This document shows, one piece after another, positions 28,306-36,395 of a stretch of DNA of 64,000 nt (positions are counted from its first letter, which is position 1; each line of letters begins with the position of its first letter). Location: positions 209,862-273,861 of the forward strand of contig JAEZWF010000012.1 of the NCBI GenBank assembly GCA_023420415.1. The letters run 5' to 3'. Origin of the DNA: Actinomycetes bacterium (GTDB lineage: Bacteria; Actinomycetota; Actinomycetes; Actinomycetales; Dermatophilaceae). The notes under the pieces were generated by a model. The model had not been told where the DNA came from. It made no database searches and saw nothing but the letters and a program-made list of their open reading frames with translations. The position numbers were made by a program, and so were the translations under genes.

Positions 28306-28530
28306 TCAGTCCTGTCCCTGACCGAACGGGTGCGCTGCCACGAAGTTCTTGGTCTCGTTGTACATCCGCTGGATGTAGCTCTCGAGCTCCGCAACCTCGA
28401 CCCGCCACTGACCGCGCCCGCCGACCTTGATCGCGGGCAGCTCGCCGGACCGCACCAAGGCGTACGCCTGCGCGGAGGAGATGTCGAGCACCTCGGACAC
28501 CTCGGACAACTGGATGAAGCGCTTGGCCAC
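28306..28530 (-). CDS. Excisionase-type (MerR-like) helix-turn-helix protein
   Basis: A 74-residue protein that is one winged HTH of the excisionase/BldC-like kind: FIQLSEVSEVLDISSAQAYALVRSGELPAIKVGGRGQWRVEVAELESYI, then a short tail. Such small proteins are common actinobacterial transcription factors; this is not necessarily phage-derived. GTG 28530 is chosen because GAGAGGGG lies 6 nt upstream; the in-frame TTG at 28536 would have no spacing to that site. It is divergent from the second cpaB gene and could regulate it. Confidence 0.83.
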   Translation of the reverse strand: MAKRFIQLSEVSEVLDISSAQAYALVRSGELPAIKVGGRGQWRVEVAELESYIQRMYNETKNFVAAHPFGQGQD

Positions 28531-28679
28531 AGCCAACCCCTCTCAACTGATCCCCACCCTGCTTGACTGGGGTCATACCTGCTCTTGACCAACTTTTTAC
28601 CATGATCTTGCGTTCACGTCCGGTCGAACACGGAATTCTCTCAGAATCAATAGTTCGGCCGCGCCTGCGACTTTGCCCC

Positions 28680-28706
28680 TGTGGATGACTTCGCCGCTGT
28701 GGATTC
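28680..28706. promoter_or_regulatory. Tandem TGTGGAT motifs upstream of cpaB2
   Basis: TGTGGATGA (28680-28688) and TGTGGATTC (28698-28706) are 18 bp apart in the same orientation, 97 bp before cpaB2. They resemble the core of a DnaA box in reverse. A matching CTGTGGATGA occurs upstream of cpaF2 at 55231. Confidence 0.35.
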
Positions 28707-28802
28707 GCACTCGCTGGAGCCCGTCGGTGCGCCATGATTGGATCCGGCGCCCGCCGGGTCGGAGCCGCCAACGCCACCAACCAGGACCAAGGGGGACGTT
28801 TC

Positions 28803-29471
28803 GTGACGGACCTGCCCACGCCCACCGCCAACCGCCTGCGCCGGCCGGGGTGGCGCGACACGCGCCTGCTCATCGGTCTCGTGCTGGTGCTCGCCTCCGT
28901 GGCTGTGGGCTCGTACGTCGTGTCACGGGCCGACGACCGGGTACCCGTCTTCGCCGCGGGTAAACCGCTCGTGCCCGGCCAGCCACTGCGCGAGGGCGAT
29001 CTCGTGCGCGTCGAGGTGCAGCTGGGCTCCCAGGACGCCCGGTACGTCTCGGCCACCCCCGGGCTTCCGGGCGACCGGTTCGTCCTGCGTGAGGTGCCGG
29101 CTGGTGAGCTCGTGCCCCTGTCCGCGGTGGGTGGCCGCGACCAGGTCGACGTCCAGCCGCTCACCTTGAGCGTCGACGCCGGGTCGGCCTCGACCCTCCA
29201 GCGCGGCGCGCGCGTGGACGTCTACGTCAACCCGGTTGACCGTAGGGCTTCTGCCGGCTCTCGTTCGTACCGAGGTCCGGAGCTGGCACTGCGTGGCGTG
29301 TCGGTCGTGGGTGTCGCCAAGTCCTCCAGCGGGCTCGGGTCCAGCGGCGGCGACCGCGCGATCCAGGTCATGGCCCCCACCGACCGCATCAAGGGCATCA
29401 TCGGCGACGTCGACGCCGGCGCCCGCATCACCGTCGTCCCGGTCGTGGCCGCCGACGGGAACGCCGGATGA
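28803..29471 (+). CDS. CpaB-like SAF-domain protein of Tad set 2
   Basis: A 222-residue protein with an N-terminal membrane helix (about 22-43) and a SAF domain (about 48-112: VPVFAAGKPLVPGQPLREGDL and FVLREVPAGELVPLSAV). The C-terminal region has DVQPLTLSVDAGSASTLQRGARVDVYV and AIQVMAPTDRIKGIIGDVDAGARI, as in actinobacterial CpaB/RcpC homologues. GTG 28803 has AGGGGGA upstream. The 3' ATGA overlaps the CpaE-like gene. It probably works with the CpaF/TadBC set encoded at 55.3-59.9 kb. Confidence 0.8.
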   Translation: MTDLPTPTANRLRRPGWRDTRLLIGLVLVLASVAVGSYVVSRADDRVPVFAAGKPLVPGQPLREGDLVRVEVQLGSQDARYVSATPGLPGDRFVLREVPAGELVPLSAVGGRDQVDVQPLTLSVDAGSASTLQRGARVDVYVNPVDRRASAGSRSYRGPELALRGVSVVGVAKSSSGLGSSGGDRAIQVMAPTDRIKGIIGDVDAGARITVVPVVAADGNAG

Positions 29472-30721
29472 GCCGCACGATCCTCACGGCCGTCCCCGGA
29501 CCGTGGGAGTCCGACCTCGTCACGACCGTGGAGGGGACCGCCGGGTATGCCGTGGCGCGCCGGTGTGCGGACCTGCCCGACCTGCTCGCGACGGCCGCCG
29601 CCGGGTTGGGGGAGGTGGCGCTGGTGTCCGCCGACCTGCGCGCGCTGGACCGTGCGGCGCTGCACGAGCTGACCCAGCACTCGGTGCTGGTCGCCGGTGT
29701 GGTTGCGCCCGGCGACGAGATGGGCGAGCGACGGCTGCGTCAGCTGGGGCTCGAGGTGGTCATCCCGGCGGACGTGGCCGCGCCTGACCTGCAGGACCGG
29801 CTCGACCAGCTGACCGAGGGCGCTGGCACGGGGCTGGCGCTGGAGGATGAGACACCCGCGGACGAGCTCCCCGACGTCGAGGACGAGCCCGGGAAGGTCC
29901 TGGCCGTGTGGGGGCCGACGGGTGCTCCCGGTCGCAGCACCGTGGCGCTCAACCTCGCGGTGGAGCTCGCGACCCGCGCCCCCACCCTGCTGGTCGACCT
30001 CGACACCTACGGGTCGTCCCAAGCGCAGGCGCTGGGCCTGCTGGACGAGGCGCCCGGAATGGCCGCCGCCTGCCGCGCAGCCGACCAGGGCACGCTCGAC
30101 CTGCCCGCCCTCGCCCGGCTGGCACCCGAGGTGGGCGGGGCACTGCGCATCCTCACCGGCATACCTCGCTCCCACCGGTGGACCGAGCTGCGCGCGCCGT
30201 CGGTGGCGCACGTGCTCAGCCTGGCGCGGCAGCTCGTGCGGTTCGTCGTCGTGGACTGTGGCTTCGGTATCGAGGACGACGAGGAGCTGTCGTACGACAC
30301 GGTCGCGCCCAGGCGCAACGCCACCACGCTCACCGCGCTGGAGGAGGCGGACGAGCTCGTCGTCGTCGGCGCCGGCGACCCCGTCGGGCTGCAGCGTCTC
30401 GTGCGCGGTGTGCAGGACCTCGGCGTGGTCCCTGCGCCCTCGGGGCGGGTGGTGGTCGTCAACAAGGTGCGGGCCGCGTCGGTCGGGTCGCACCCAGAGC
30501 GACGCATCAGCGAGGCGCTCGGCCGGTTCGCCGGCATGGACGACATCGTCTACCTGCCGTGGGACCCCGCGGCGGTCGACGGTGCGATGCTCGCCGGCAC
30601 GTCGCTCGCCGAGCACGCTCCCCAGTCGGACCTGCGCAAGGCCGTGACCGGCCTGGCCGACCGGTATGCCGCGCGCCCGGGTGCGCGCCGTGAGCGCGGC
30701 CGGGTGCGGCTGGGGCGTTGA
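29468..30721 (+). CDS. CpaE-like MinD-family ATPase of Tad set 2, altered P-loop
   Basis: A 417-residue protein with an N-terminal receiver-like domain (about 1-115) and a ParA/MinD fold with LLVDLDTYGSSQAQALG (switch I) and VRFVVVDCGFGIEDD (Walker B). The deviant Walker A reads GPTGAPGRSTVALNL: the signature Lys and the P-loop Lys of KGGVGKTT are both replaced, the latter by Arg. ATP hydrolysis may be weak or absent. Its tail is basic. It is coupled to the CpaB-like gene and followed by a convergent operon. Confidence 0.78.
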   Translation: MSRTILTAVPGPWESDLVTTVEGTAGYAVARRCADLPDLLATAAAGLGEVALVSADLRALDRAALHELTQHSVLVAGVVAPGDEMGERRLRQLGLEVVIPADVAAPDLQDRLDQLTEGAGTGLALEDETPADELPDVEDEPGKVLAVWGPTGAPGRSTVALNLAVELATRAPTLLVDLDTYGSSQAQALGLLDEAPGMAAACRAADQGTLDLPALARLAPEVGGALRILTGIPRSHRWTELRAPSVAHVLSLARQLVRFVVVDCGFGIEDDEELSYDTVAPRRNATTLTALEEADELVVVGAGDPVGLQRLVRGVQDLGVVPAPSGRVVVVNKVRAASVGSHPERRISEALGRFAGMDDIVYLPWDPAAVDGAMLAGTSLAEHAPQSDLRKAVTGLADRYAARPGARRERGRVRLGR

Positions 30722-30728
30722 CGGGTCC

Positions 30729-32051
30729 TCAGGAGCTGAAGAGCAGGGTGAGACCGCCGACCGTGTAGACCACCATCAGCACGAGCAGCGGCACCTGCCC
30801 CGCCACCGCGGCCCGGCGAGGAAAGAGGGTCAGCGCGCGTTCGTGCGCGACGACCACCCCGAGCACGTGCCCGGTGATGATCGCGACGACCTGGATGGCG
30901 GCCACCAGGCTCGGGTTGATCAGTGCCGCCGCCGGAGCAACCGTGGCCGTGCCGAGCCAGTTCCCGCCGGTGCCAAGGGGATCGGAGAACTTGGCGAGTC
31001 CGTTGGTGCCCTCCCAGACCCACAGCGACCAGTAGTGGGCGATGAGGTAGCCGGCCGCGATGGGGATGAGGGACGGCGCGAACGCACTGGCCACACCGTG
31101 CCACGACACCCTCGCCAGGCGCGCGGACAGCCACGCCGCCAGGGCGAGTGAGCCGGCGACGACGAGGCACACGCCGACCAGGCCCGCCGTCTCCCAGAGC
31201 CTCGGGAACGAGCGTCCCTGGACGAAGCCGTACCAGCGGGACTCGCCCGAGAACCCGTCGTAGGCAGTGGTGCCCAGCAGCACCGCGCACACCGCGAGGA
31301 GGCCCCGGTCGAGCCGGACCTGCAGCGGTCCGTGCAGCGGGGTGCGCCAGACCCACCGCCCGTCGGCCCGGCGCCCCAGCGGGCTCAACGTGCCGTAGAG
31401 CGAGGACCACGCCGTGAACGCATCGCCACGGCCCAGGTAGGGGCGGCCGAAGACGAGCGAGAGGATGACGCCGACCAGCAGGTAGCCGAAGACCGCCACC
31501 CGCAGCACCGGCAGGTCGGCGTTGTCCGGTGCGATCAGCTCGAGCCACACGAAGGCGGCCAGGCCGATCGCGGCGGGCCAGTAGCCCCAGCGGTAGTCGG
31601 CGAGGGCGAAGTCGGGTTCCACGCGCGCGAGGCGGAGCAGGCCTGCGTGCAGCCAACGCAACGGGTTGACGAGGCGCCACACCCCACCTACCAGCATCGA
31701 CAGGAAGGCCAAGCCCACCCAGAGCCAGACGTAGACCACGCTGGCCACGGGGTTGTTGGCGTCGTCCTTGCCGAAGACAAGTGACATGAGCGTCCAGGCT
31801 GCGACGAAAAGCGTTGCCAGCACGGCGATCCCGCGCAGTGCAGGGGAGTCGAGGGCCAGGGCGAGCAGCTTGGGCACGAGCCGCCCGTCGGTGTCGCGCA
31901 GCCGCGGGGTCTTCCAGAGGGCACCGAGCGCCACGAAGGAGATGACGAGCGCGAGGCCGGCTCCGACCAGCAGGTAGGAGAACGGCAGCGGCAGGTCCTC
32001 GCGGGACCCGACACCGTGTGCCGGTAGGGCGGCGAGGACGCCGAGGGTCAC
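30729..32051 (-). CDS. Polytopic membrane protein, partner of cupredoxin-like lipoprotein
   Basis: A 440-residue protein with about eleven membrane segments and several conserved charged or aromatic loops (LADYRWGYWPAAIG, AHYWSLWVWEGTNGLAKFSDPLG). Homologues in actinobacteria are often labelled 'fenitrothion hydrolase', but nothing here shows a hydrolase active site. The gene is translationally coupled (ATGA) to an upstream cupredoxin-like lipoprotein, which suggests a shared role such as metal handling or an extracytoplasmic redox step. Function unresolved. Confidence 0.7.
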   Translation of the reverse strand: MTLGVLAALPAHGVGSREDLPLPFSYLLVGAGLALVISFVALGALWKTPRLRDTDGRLVPKLLALALDSPALRGIAVLATLFVAAWTLMSLVFGKDDANNPVASVVYVWLWVGLAFLSMLVGGVWRLVNPLRWLHAGLLRLARVEPDFALADYRWGYWPAAIGLAAFVWLELIAPDNADLPVLRVAVFGYLLVGVILSLVFGRPYLGRGDAFTAWSSLYGTLSPLGRRADGRWVWRTPLHGPLQVRLDRGLLAVCAVLLGTTAYDGFSGESRWYGFVQGRSFPRLWETAGLVGVCLVVAGSLALAAWLSARLARVSWHGVASAFAPSLIPIAAGYLIAHYWSLWVWEGTNGLAKFSDPLGTGGNWLGTATVAPAAALINPSLVAAIQVVAIITGHVLGVVVAHERALTLFPRRAAVAGQVPLLVLMVVYTVGGLTLLFSS

Positions 32052-32506
32052 TGGACCGCGATCTTGAGCAGCCGCAGCTCGGGCTCGTGCGTCTCGACCT
32101 CGTAGACGCCTGGAGCGTCGCCCGTGAGCTCGACGCTTGTCGGCTGGCCGGCCTTGAGCGTCTTCTCGAGGTCGAAGCCGTGGATGTGCAGGACGTCGTC
32201 GTGGTCGCTCGTCACCGTGAGCGTGAGCGTCTCACCGACACCCAGCTTCACCGTGCTCGGTGCCGGGTCCACCTTCCTGCCGGTGACGGTGACCTCGACG
32301 GTGCGGCCGGCCGGCGCGGACGTGGTCGAGCTGGTCGACGTGGCGCTGGTGGCGGTGCTTCCCGAGGTCGTGGAGCTCGACGGTGTGGAGCTCGACGAGG
32401 TGCTGCCGCCACCGGCCGGTTCGCCGCCCCCACCACACCCGGCGAGGGCGAACGCGAGCGCCAGCCCCGCGGCATACGACACGGCACGACGAGAGGTCTT
32501 GGTCAC
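32048..32506 (-). CDS. Cupredoxin-like lipoprotein
   Basis: A 152-residue lipoprotein: signal peptide with lipobox LAGC (C24), a Ser/Thr-rich linker (about 30-68) and a cupredoxin-like beta domain (VEVTVTGRKVDPAPSTVKLGVG, SDHDDVLHIHGFDLEKTL, PGVYEVETHEPELRLLKIAV). His residues (DHDDVLHIHG, ETHEPE) could bind metal, but I see no Cys ligand, so a classic type I copper site is unlikely. The GTG start lies 7 nt after TAGACT, a leaderless arrangement. It heads the operon with the membrane protein. Confidence 0.78.
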   Translation of the reverse strand: MTKTSRRAVSYAAGLALAFALAGCGGGGEPAGGGSTSSSSTPSSSTTSGSTATSATSTSSTTSAPAGRTVEVTVTGRKVDPAPSTVKLGVGETLTLTVTSDHDDVLHIHGFDLEKTLKAGQPTSVELTGDAPGVYEVETHEPELRLLKIAVQ

Positions 32507-32519
32507 GAATCTCAGTCTA
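32507..32519 (-). promoter_or_regulatory. Leaderless promoter of the cupredoxin-like gene
   Basis: On the minus strand TAGACT (32519-32514), then 7 nt, then GTG at 32506. No Shine-Dalgarno is present. Confidence 0.6.
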
Positions 32520-32546
32520 GGGGGCCGTTTCTGACACGATGTGGGG

Positions 32547-33968
32547 GTGCCCGACCGCCTCAACTCGCTCGACGCGTCGTTCCTCTACCTCGAGGAGGCG
32601 ACGACGCCGATGCATGTCGGTTCGGTCATGGTGTTCGACCCACCGAGCGACGGGTTCGACTACGACCGGCTGGTGCAGCTGATCTCGACCCGCATCGCAT
32701 TCGTACCGCGCTACCGCCAGCGGGTGCGGCAGATCCCGGGCCGGTTGGCCAACCCGGTGTGGGTCGACGACGAGAACTTCGACGTGACCTACCACGTGCG
32801 CCGGTCCGCACTGCCGAAGCCGGGCAGCGACGAACAGCTGGAGGAGTTCGTGGCCCGCGTCCAGCCGCGCGCGCTGGACCGCAACCGTCCGCTCTGGGAG
32901 GTCTACCTCGTCGAGGGCCTCGCGCAGGGTCGGTTCGCCATCGTCACCAAGTCGCACCAGGCGCTGGTCGACGGCATCAACGCGGTCGACATCGCCCACG
33001 TCATCGTCGACGGCGACCCGGCGGCTGAGGGCCTCGTCACGGACACGTGGCGTCCGTCGCGCGAGCCGAGCGACGTCGAGCTGCTCACCGGTGCGCTCGT
33101 CGACGTCGTGCGACGGCCCAGCGAGGTCATCGAGAACATCCGCGGAGGCATCGTCGACGTCAAGGCCGTCGGCACCCGCGCCCTGTCGGCCGTCGGTGAC
33201 GTCGTCTCGACGCTGGCGCGCACGGCCGCGCGCCCCGCGCCGCAGTCGCCGCTCAACGCGACCGTCGGTGAGGCGCGCCGCTACCTCATGATCGGCACCG
33301 ACCTCGAGGACTACCGCAAGGTCCGCACCCAGCTGACCCGTGGCAACTACGCCGACGACGTCACCATCAACGACGTCGTGCTGGCCACGATCGCCGGCGC
33401 CTTCCGGTCATGGCTGCTCACGCGCGGTGAGGCCGTGCACCCCGGCACGACGGTGCGGGCGATGGTGCCGATCAGCGTCTACGACGACAACGGCGGTCAC
33501 GTCGGCAGCCGCCTCACGGCGTCGTTCGTCGACCTGCCGGTGGGTGAGCCGGGCCCGTCGATGCGGTTGCACCAGATCGCGTTCGCGATGCGCCAGCAGA
33601 TGGAGGGCGGGCAGGCCGTGGGCGCCGAGTCGCTCGCCGGGCTGGCGGGCTTCGCGCCGCCCACCCTGCACTCGCTGGGCGCCCGCCTCGGGTCGGCCGT
33701 GTCGCGCAGGCTGTTCAACGTCGTCATCACGAACGTGCCGGGTCCCCAGCACACGTTGTATGCCGGCGACGCCCGGATGCTCTCGACCTACCCCGTGATG
33801 CCGCTCGCCCGGGGGCAGGCGCTGTCGATCGGGCTGACGTCCTACGACGGCGGTGTCTACTACGGGCTCAACGCCGACCGAGACTCCATGCCCGACGTGG
33901 ACGTGCTCGGTCAGAGCATCGTCGACTCACTGGGGGAGCTGCTCGAGAGCCACCGGTCCAAGCGGTGA
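32547..33968 (+). CDS. WS/DGAT-family acyltransferase with HQxxxDG motif
   Basis: A 473-residue protein of the wax ester synthase / diacylglycerol acyltransferase family: N-terminal LNSLDASFLYLEEATTPMHVG, the active-site region AIVTKSHQALVDGINAVDIA, and a C-terminal half with NDVVLATIAGAFRSWL and FNVVITNVPGPQHTLYAGDA. The acyltransferase motif HHxxxDG reads H-Q-A-L-V-D-G, so the second His, usually considered catalytic, is Gln. Expected role: acyl-CoA-dependent synthesis of storage or envelope lipids. The start is GTG 32547 or GTG 32541. It overlaps the patatin gene by 4 bp. Confidence 0.86.
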   Translation: MPDRLNSLDASFLYLEEATTPMHVGSVMVFDPPSDGFDYDRLVQLISTRIAFVPRYRQRVRQIPGRLANPVWVDDENFDVTYHVRRSALPKPGSDEQLEEFVARVQPRALDRNRPLWEVYLVEGLAQGRFAIVTKSHQALVDGINAVDIAHVIVDGDPAAEGLVTDTWRPSREPSDVELLTGALVDVVRRPSEVIENIRGGIVDVKAVGTRALSAVGDVVSTLARTAARPAPQSPLNATVGEARRYLMIGTDLEDYRKVRTQLTRGNYADDVTINDVVLATIAGAFRSWLLTRGEAVHPGTTVRAMVPISVYDDNGGHVGSRLTASFVDLPVGEPGPSMRLHQIAFAMRQQMEGGQAVGAESLAGLAGFAPPTLHSLGARLGSAVSRRLFNVVITNVPGPQHTLYAGDARMLSTYPVMPLARGQALSIGLTSYDGGVYYGLNADRDSMPDVDVLGQSIVDSLGELLESHRSKR

Positions 33969-34966
33969 GCCCGCGCCGGTCGGCTGCCCAGCCGCGTCGC
34001 GGGCTCGTCCTCGGCGGTGGTGGCGTGCTGGGTGCGGCCTGGATGGTGGGTGCGCTCAAGGCGTTGGAGGACGAGCTCGGCATCGACGCCCGTGACTTCG
34101 ACGAGCTGGTGGGCACGTCGGCCGGCTCGGTCCTGGTCGCGCTGCTGGGAGCAGGGGTCCCGGTGGCCGACCTGCTGCGGCACCAGCAGGCCGGCACCAT
34201 CGACACCGGACCGCTTGCCGGCTTCCTGTGGGACTACGAGAGCGATACCGGCGGCGACCGACCGGGTTGGCCCAAGGTGGGCGTCGGGTCACGAGAGCTG
34301 TTGCGGCGCAACGCACTTCACCTGCGCAGTCTCCCGCCGACAGCAGTGCTGTCGGCGATCATGCCCGAGGGACGGGGCAGCATCGCCGCCGTCGGGGCGA
34401 TGGTCGGCCACGTCGTGCCGTCGGGATGGGTGTCGCGACCGGGGGTCACCGCGGTGGCACTCGACTACGACACGGGTGAGCGCGTGGCGTTCGGGCGTGA
34501 CGAGGCGCCGCAGGTCGACCTCAAGGACGCAGTCATGGCTTCCTGCGCCATCCCCGGCTGGTACCAGCCGATCCGCATCGGGGAGCACCGCTACATCGAC
34601 GGTGGCGCCTGGTCCTCGACCAACCTCGACCTCATGGCCGGGCTGGGGCTCGACGAGGTCTACGTGCTCGCGCCGCAGGTGAGCTTCGTCAAGGACGCGC
34701 CGACCCAGTGGCGCACCCGGGTCGAGCGGCAGTGGCGCAACCGCGTCACCCTGCGCGCCCTGCGCGAGCTGCACCGGGTGCACCACGACGGTGCCGAGGT
34801 GACCATCCTCGGTCCGGGCGAGGAGGACCTCGAGGCCATAGGGTCCAACCTCATGGACGTCTCGCGCAGGCCGCGCGTCATCGAGACGTCGCTGCGCACG
34901 TCCGCGGTCGCCCTGCACGACCCGGCGCCCCTGCCCGACCGATCCGACTACGAGGACGTGGGATGA
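33965..34966 (+). CDS. Patatin-like phospholipase
   Basis: A 333-residue patatin-fold hydrolase with the complete catalytic set: oxyanion loop GGGGVLGAAWMVG, nucleophile elbow GTSAGS and the catalytic Asp in DGGAW. No signal peptide, so it is cytoplasmic or membrane-associated. It hydrolyses acyl ester bonds in lipids. Coupling to a WS/DGAT gene suggests a synthesis/turnover pair for neutral lipid. Confidence 0.9.
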   Translation: MSPRRSAAQPRRGLVLGGGGVLGAAWMVGALKALEDELGIDARDFDELVGTSAGSVLVALLGAGVPVADLLRHQQAGTIDTGPLAGFLWDYESDTGGDRPGWPKVGVGSRELLRRNALHLRSLPPTAVLSAIMPEGRGSIAAVGAMVGHVVPSGWVSRPGVTAVALDYDTGERVAFGRDEAPQVDLKDAVMASCAIPGWYQPIRIGEHRYIDGGAWSSTNLDLMAGLGLDEVYVLAPQVSFVKDAPTQWRTRVERQWRNRVTLRALRELHRVHHDGAEVTILGPGEEDLEAIGSNLMDVSRRPRVIETSLRTSAVALHDPAPLPDRSDYEDVG

Positions 34967-35388
34967 GCCAGACCCGGATCTACCTTCCCCTGACCGCTGC
35001 CGGACTCCGTGCGCTCGCGAAGTCGCGCGAGACCGGGCCGGCGCCCGCCTCTGCGTATGCCGTGACAGCCCGCCTCGAGCGCGCCAACTCCGCCGACCTG
35101 GCCGAGGAGGAGCTCGAGCACGCAGCCTTCAGCGAGGCGGCGGAGGCGGCGCTCGCGTTGCAGGGCAACGAGGTCGGCAAGCGGGTGATCGCGGCGGCCG
35201 ACGTCGATCCGGGGACGGTCGAGCCGGACGGGTCCCGCGAGGACGCGTCGGCGGTGACGGTGTCCGAGCCCGTGCCGTTGCGTCGCATCGTGTCGTTCCA
35301 CGTCGACGAGAGCGCGGGCGACACCGGCTTGGACGACCTGCTCTGGTACGACGCCACCGAGCTCGACGAGGTCCTGCGCCTCCTGTGA
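34963..35388 (+). CDS. DUF6912-family protein (Rv3231c-like)
   Basis: A 141-residue soluble alpha/beta protein beginning MSQTRIYLPLTAAGLRALAKS and ending SAGDTGLDDLLWYDATELDEVLRLL. This matches the Rv3231c family (DUF6912), which keeps its place near WS/DGAT genes in mycobacteria. No catalytic motif is recognisable. ATG 34963 overlaps the patatin stop. Confidence 0.8.
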   Translation: MSQTRIYLPLTAAGLRALAKSRETGPAPASAYAVTARLERANSADLAEEELEHAAFSEAAEAALALQGNEVGKRVIAAADVDPGTVEPDGSREDASAVTVSEPVPLRRIVSFHVDESAGDTGLDDLLWYDATELDEVLRLL

Positions 35389-35394
35389 CCCGCT

Positions 35395-35443
35395 ACGTCT
35401 GCGAGTTTGCCCCGCTGGTGGGCAGATCCGCAGACGCAAGCGT
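35395..35443. repeat. Cruciform repeat, copy 1
   Basis: A 49-bp element identical to copy 2 (35457-35505). Outer arms CGTCTGCG (35396-35403) and CGCAGACG (35429-35436), inner arms TGCCC (35408-35412) and GGGCA (35420-35424). It overlaps the stop codon of the minus-strand hydrolase. A related element lies at 60011-60057. Confidence 0.85.
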
Positions 35444-36318
35444 CAGGTGGCTCGGGACGTCTGCGAGTTTGCCCCGCTGGTGGGCAGATCCGCAGACGCA
35501 AGCGTGGTGGCGAGGAAGGGGTCGACCAGGGCGTGGTAGGCATCGGGGACGTCGCGGCGGATGCAGTGGCCAGAACCCGGAACCACGCGAATCTCCAGGC
35601 AGAAGTTGCCGATTCGCCCCGCTCGTTCGCGCACGTCCGACGTCACCGGACCGCCGCGCTCGGCGAGCAGCGCCAGGGTCGGCACGCGGATTGTCGCGAG
35701 CAGCTCGTCCCACGGAGCCGCCAGCGACGCGACACCGAGGGCCAGGAAGTCGGTGTCCACCTGGCTCTTGGACTCGGCCCACGGACCGAACTCCGGCTCA
35801 GGCCAGGTCGGGTTGTCGCAGCGCCCGTCGGCGAGCTGACCCTCGGGGTCGTCATGCCAGGCCTGCACGTCGGCCAGCCGATCGCGGATCACGGCCGGCT
35901 CCTGCACCCGCAACGCGGGGTCGCGCCACGCCGGGTCCTCCAGCACCGCCGCGGCCACCAGGTCCGGGCGGCGGGCTGCCAGCGCGGTGGCGACACCACC
36001 ACCCATCGAGTGCCCGACGACCGCGACCGGACCACCACGTTCGGCGACGATGCGAGCGACGGTGGCCTCGGCGGCGGCATACATCTGCTCCATCGGGTCG
36101 GCGGAGGTGAGCTGCGCGGCCGTGAAACGCGGCGACCGTCCGTGCCCGAGCAGGTCGAGTCCGACGACGCGGTGTGCCGGCGACCACCTCCGCACCGCGT
36201 CGGGCCAGGAGGCGCCTGAGTCACCGAGACCGTGCAGGAGCACGATCGTCGCAGTCGCCGGGTCGGACGGCCCGGCCCAGCGGCAGGTGAGGGTGGCGCT
36301 TTCGTCGGCGGTCGGCAT
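35443..36318 (-). CDS. Alpha/beta hydrolase with repeat-derived C-terminus
   Basis: A 291-residue alpha/beta hydrolase: IVLLHGLGDSGASW (oxyanion HG), nucleophile elbow VVGHSMGGG, the acid region after VPTLALLAERGG and the catalytic His in VVPGSGHCIRRD. The last 19 residues (after VDPFLATT) and the stop codon come from the two cruciform repeats, so the original 3' end was replaced by element insertion. ATG 36318 is chosen: TATGGT lies 7 nt upstream (36331-36326), a leaderless promoter. ATG 36330 is the alternative. Substrate unknown. Confidence 0.85.
   Translation of the reverse strand: MPTADESATLTCRWAGPSDPATATIVLLHGLGDSGASWPDAVRRWSPAHRVVGLDLLGHGRSPRFTAAQLTSADPMEQMYAAAEATVARIVAERGGPVAVVGHSMGGGVATALAARRPDLVAAAVLEDPAWRDPALRVQEPAVIRDRLADVQAWHDDPEGQLADGRCDNPTWPEPEFGPWAESKSQVDTDFLALGVASLAAPWDELLATIRVPTLALLAERGGPVTSDVRERAGRIGNFCLEIRVVPGSGHCIRRDVPDAYHALVDPFLATTLASADLPTSGANSQTSRAT
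35457..35505. repeat. Cruciform repeat, copy 2
   Basis: Identical over 49 bp to copy 1, separated from it by 13 bp. It is read through as coding sequence and supplies the residues ASADLPTSGANSQTS at the C-terminus of the minus-strand hydrolase. Confidence 0.85.
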
Positions 36319-36395
36319 ACGTGCCACCATAAGTGGGGCCGGGATCACCGCTCCGGCACGCCATGTCTTCGCAACCCCGAGGAGTCCAGTCCGCC

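Noticed and set aside
28306..28530. Prophage or integrative element marked by the excisionase-like HTH gene
   Set aside because: No integrase, attachment repeats or other phage genes are nearby; small MerR-like HTH proteins are common chromosomal regulators.
32541..32549. Frameshift or pseudogene in the WS/DGAT gene because of the HQ motif
   Set aside because: The frame is intact for 473 residues with all other family motifs; a Gln at that position appears to be a natural variant.
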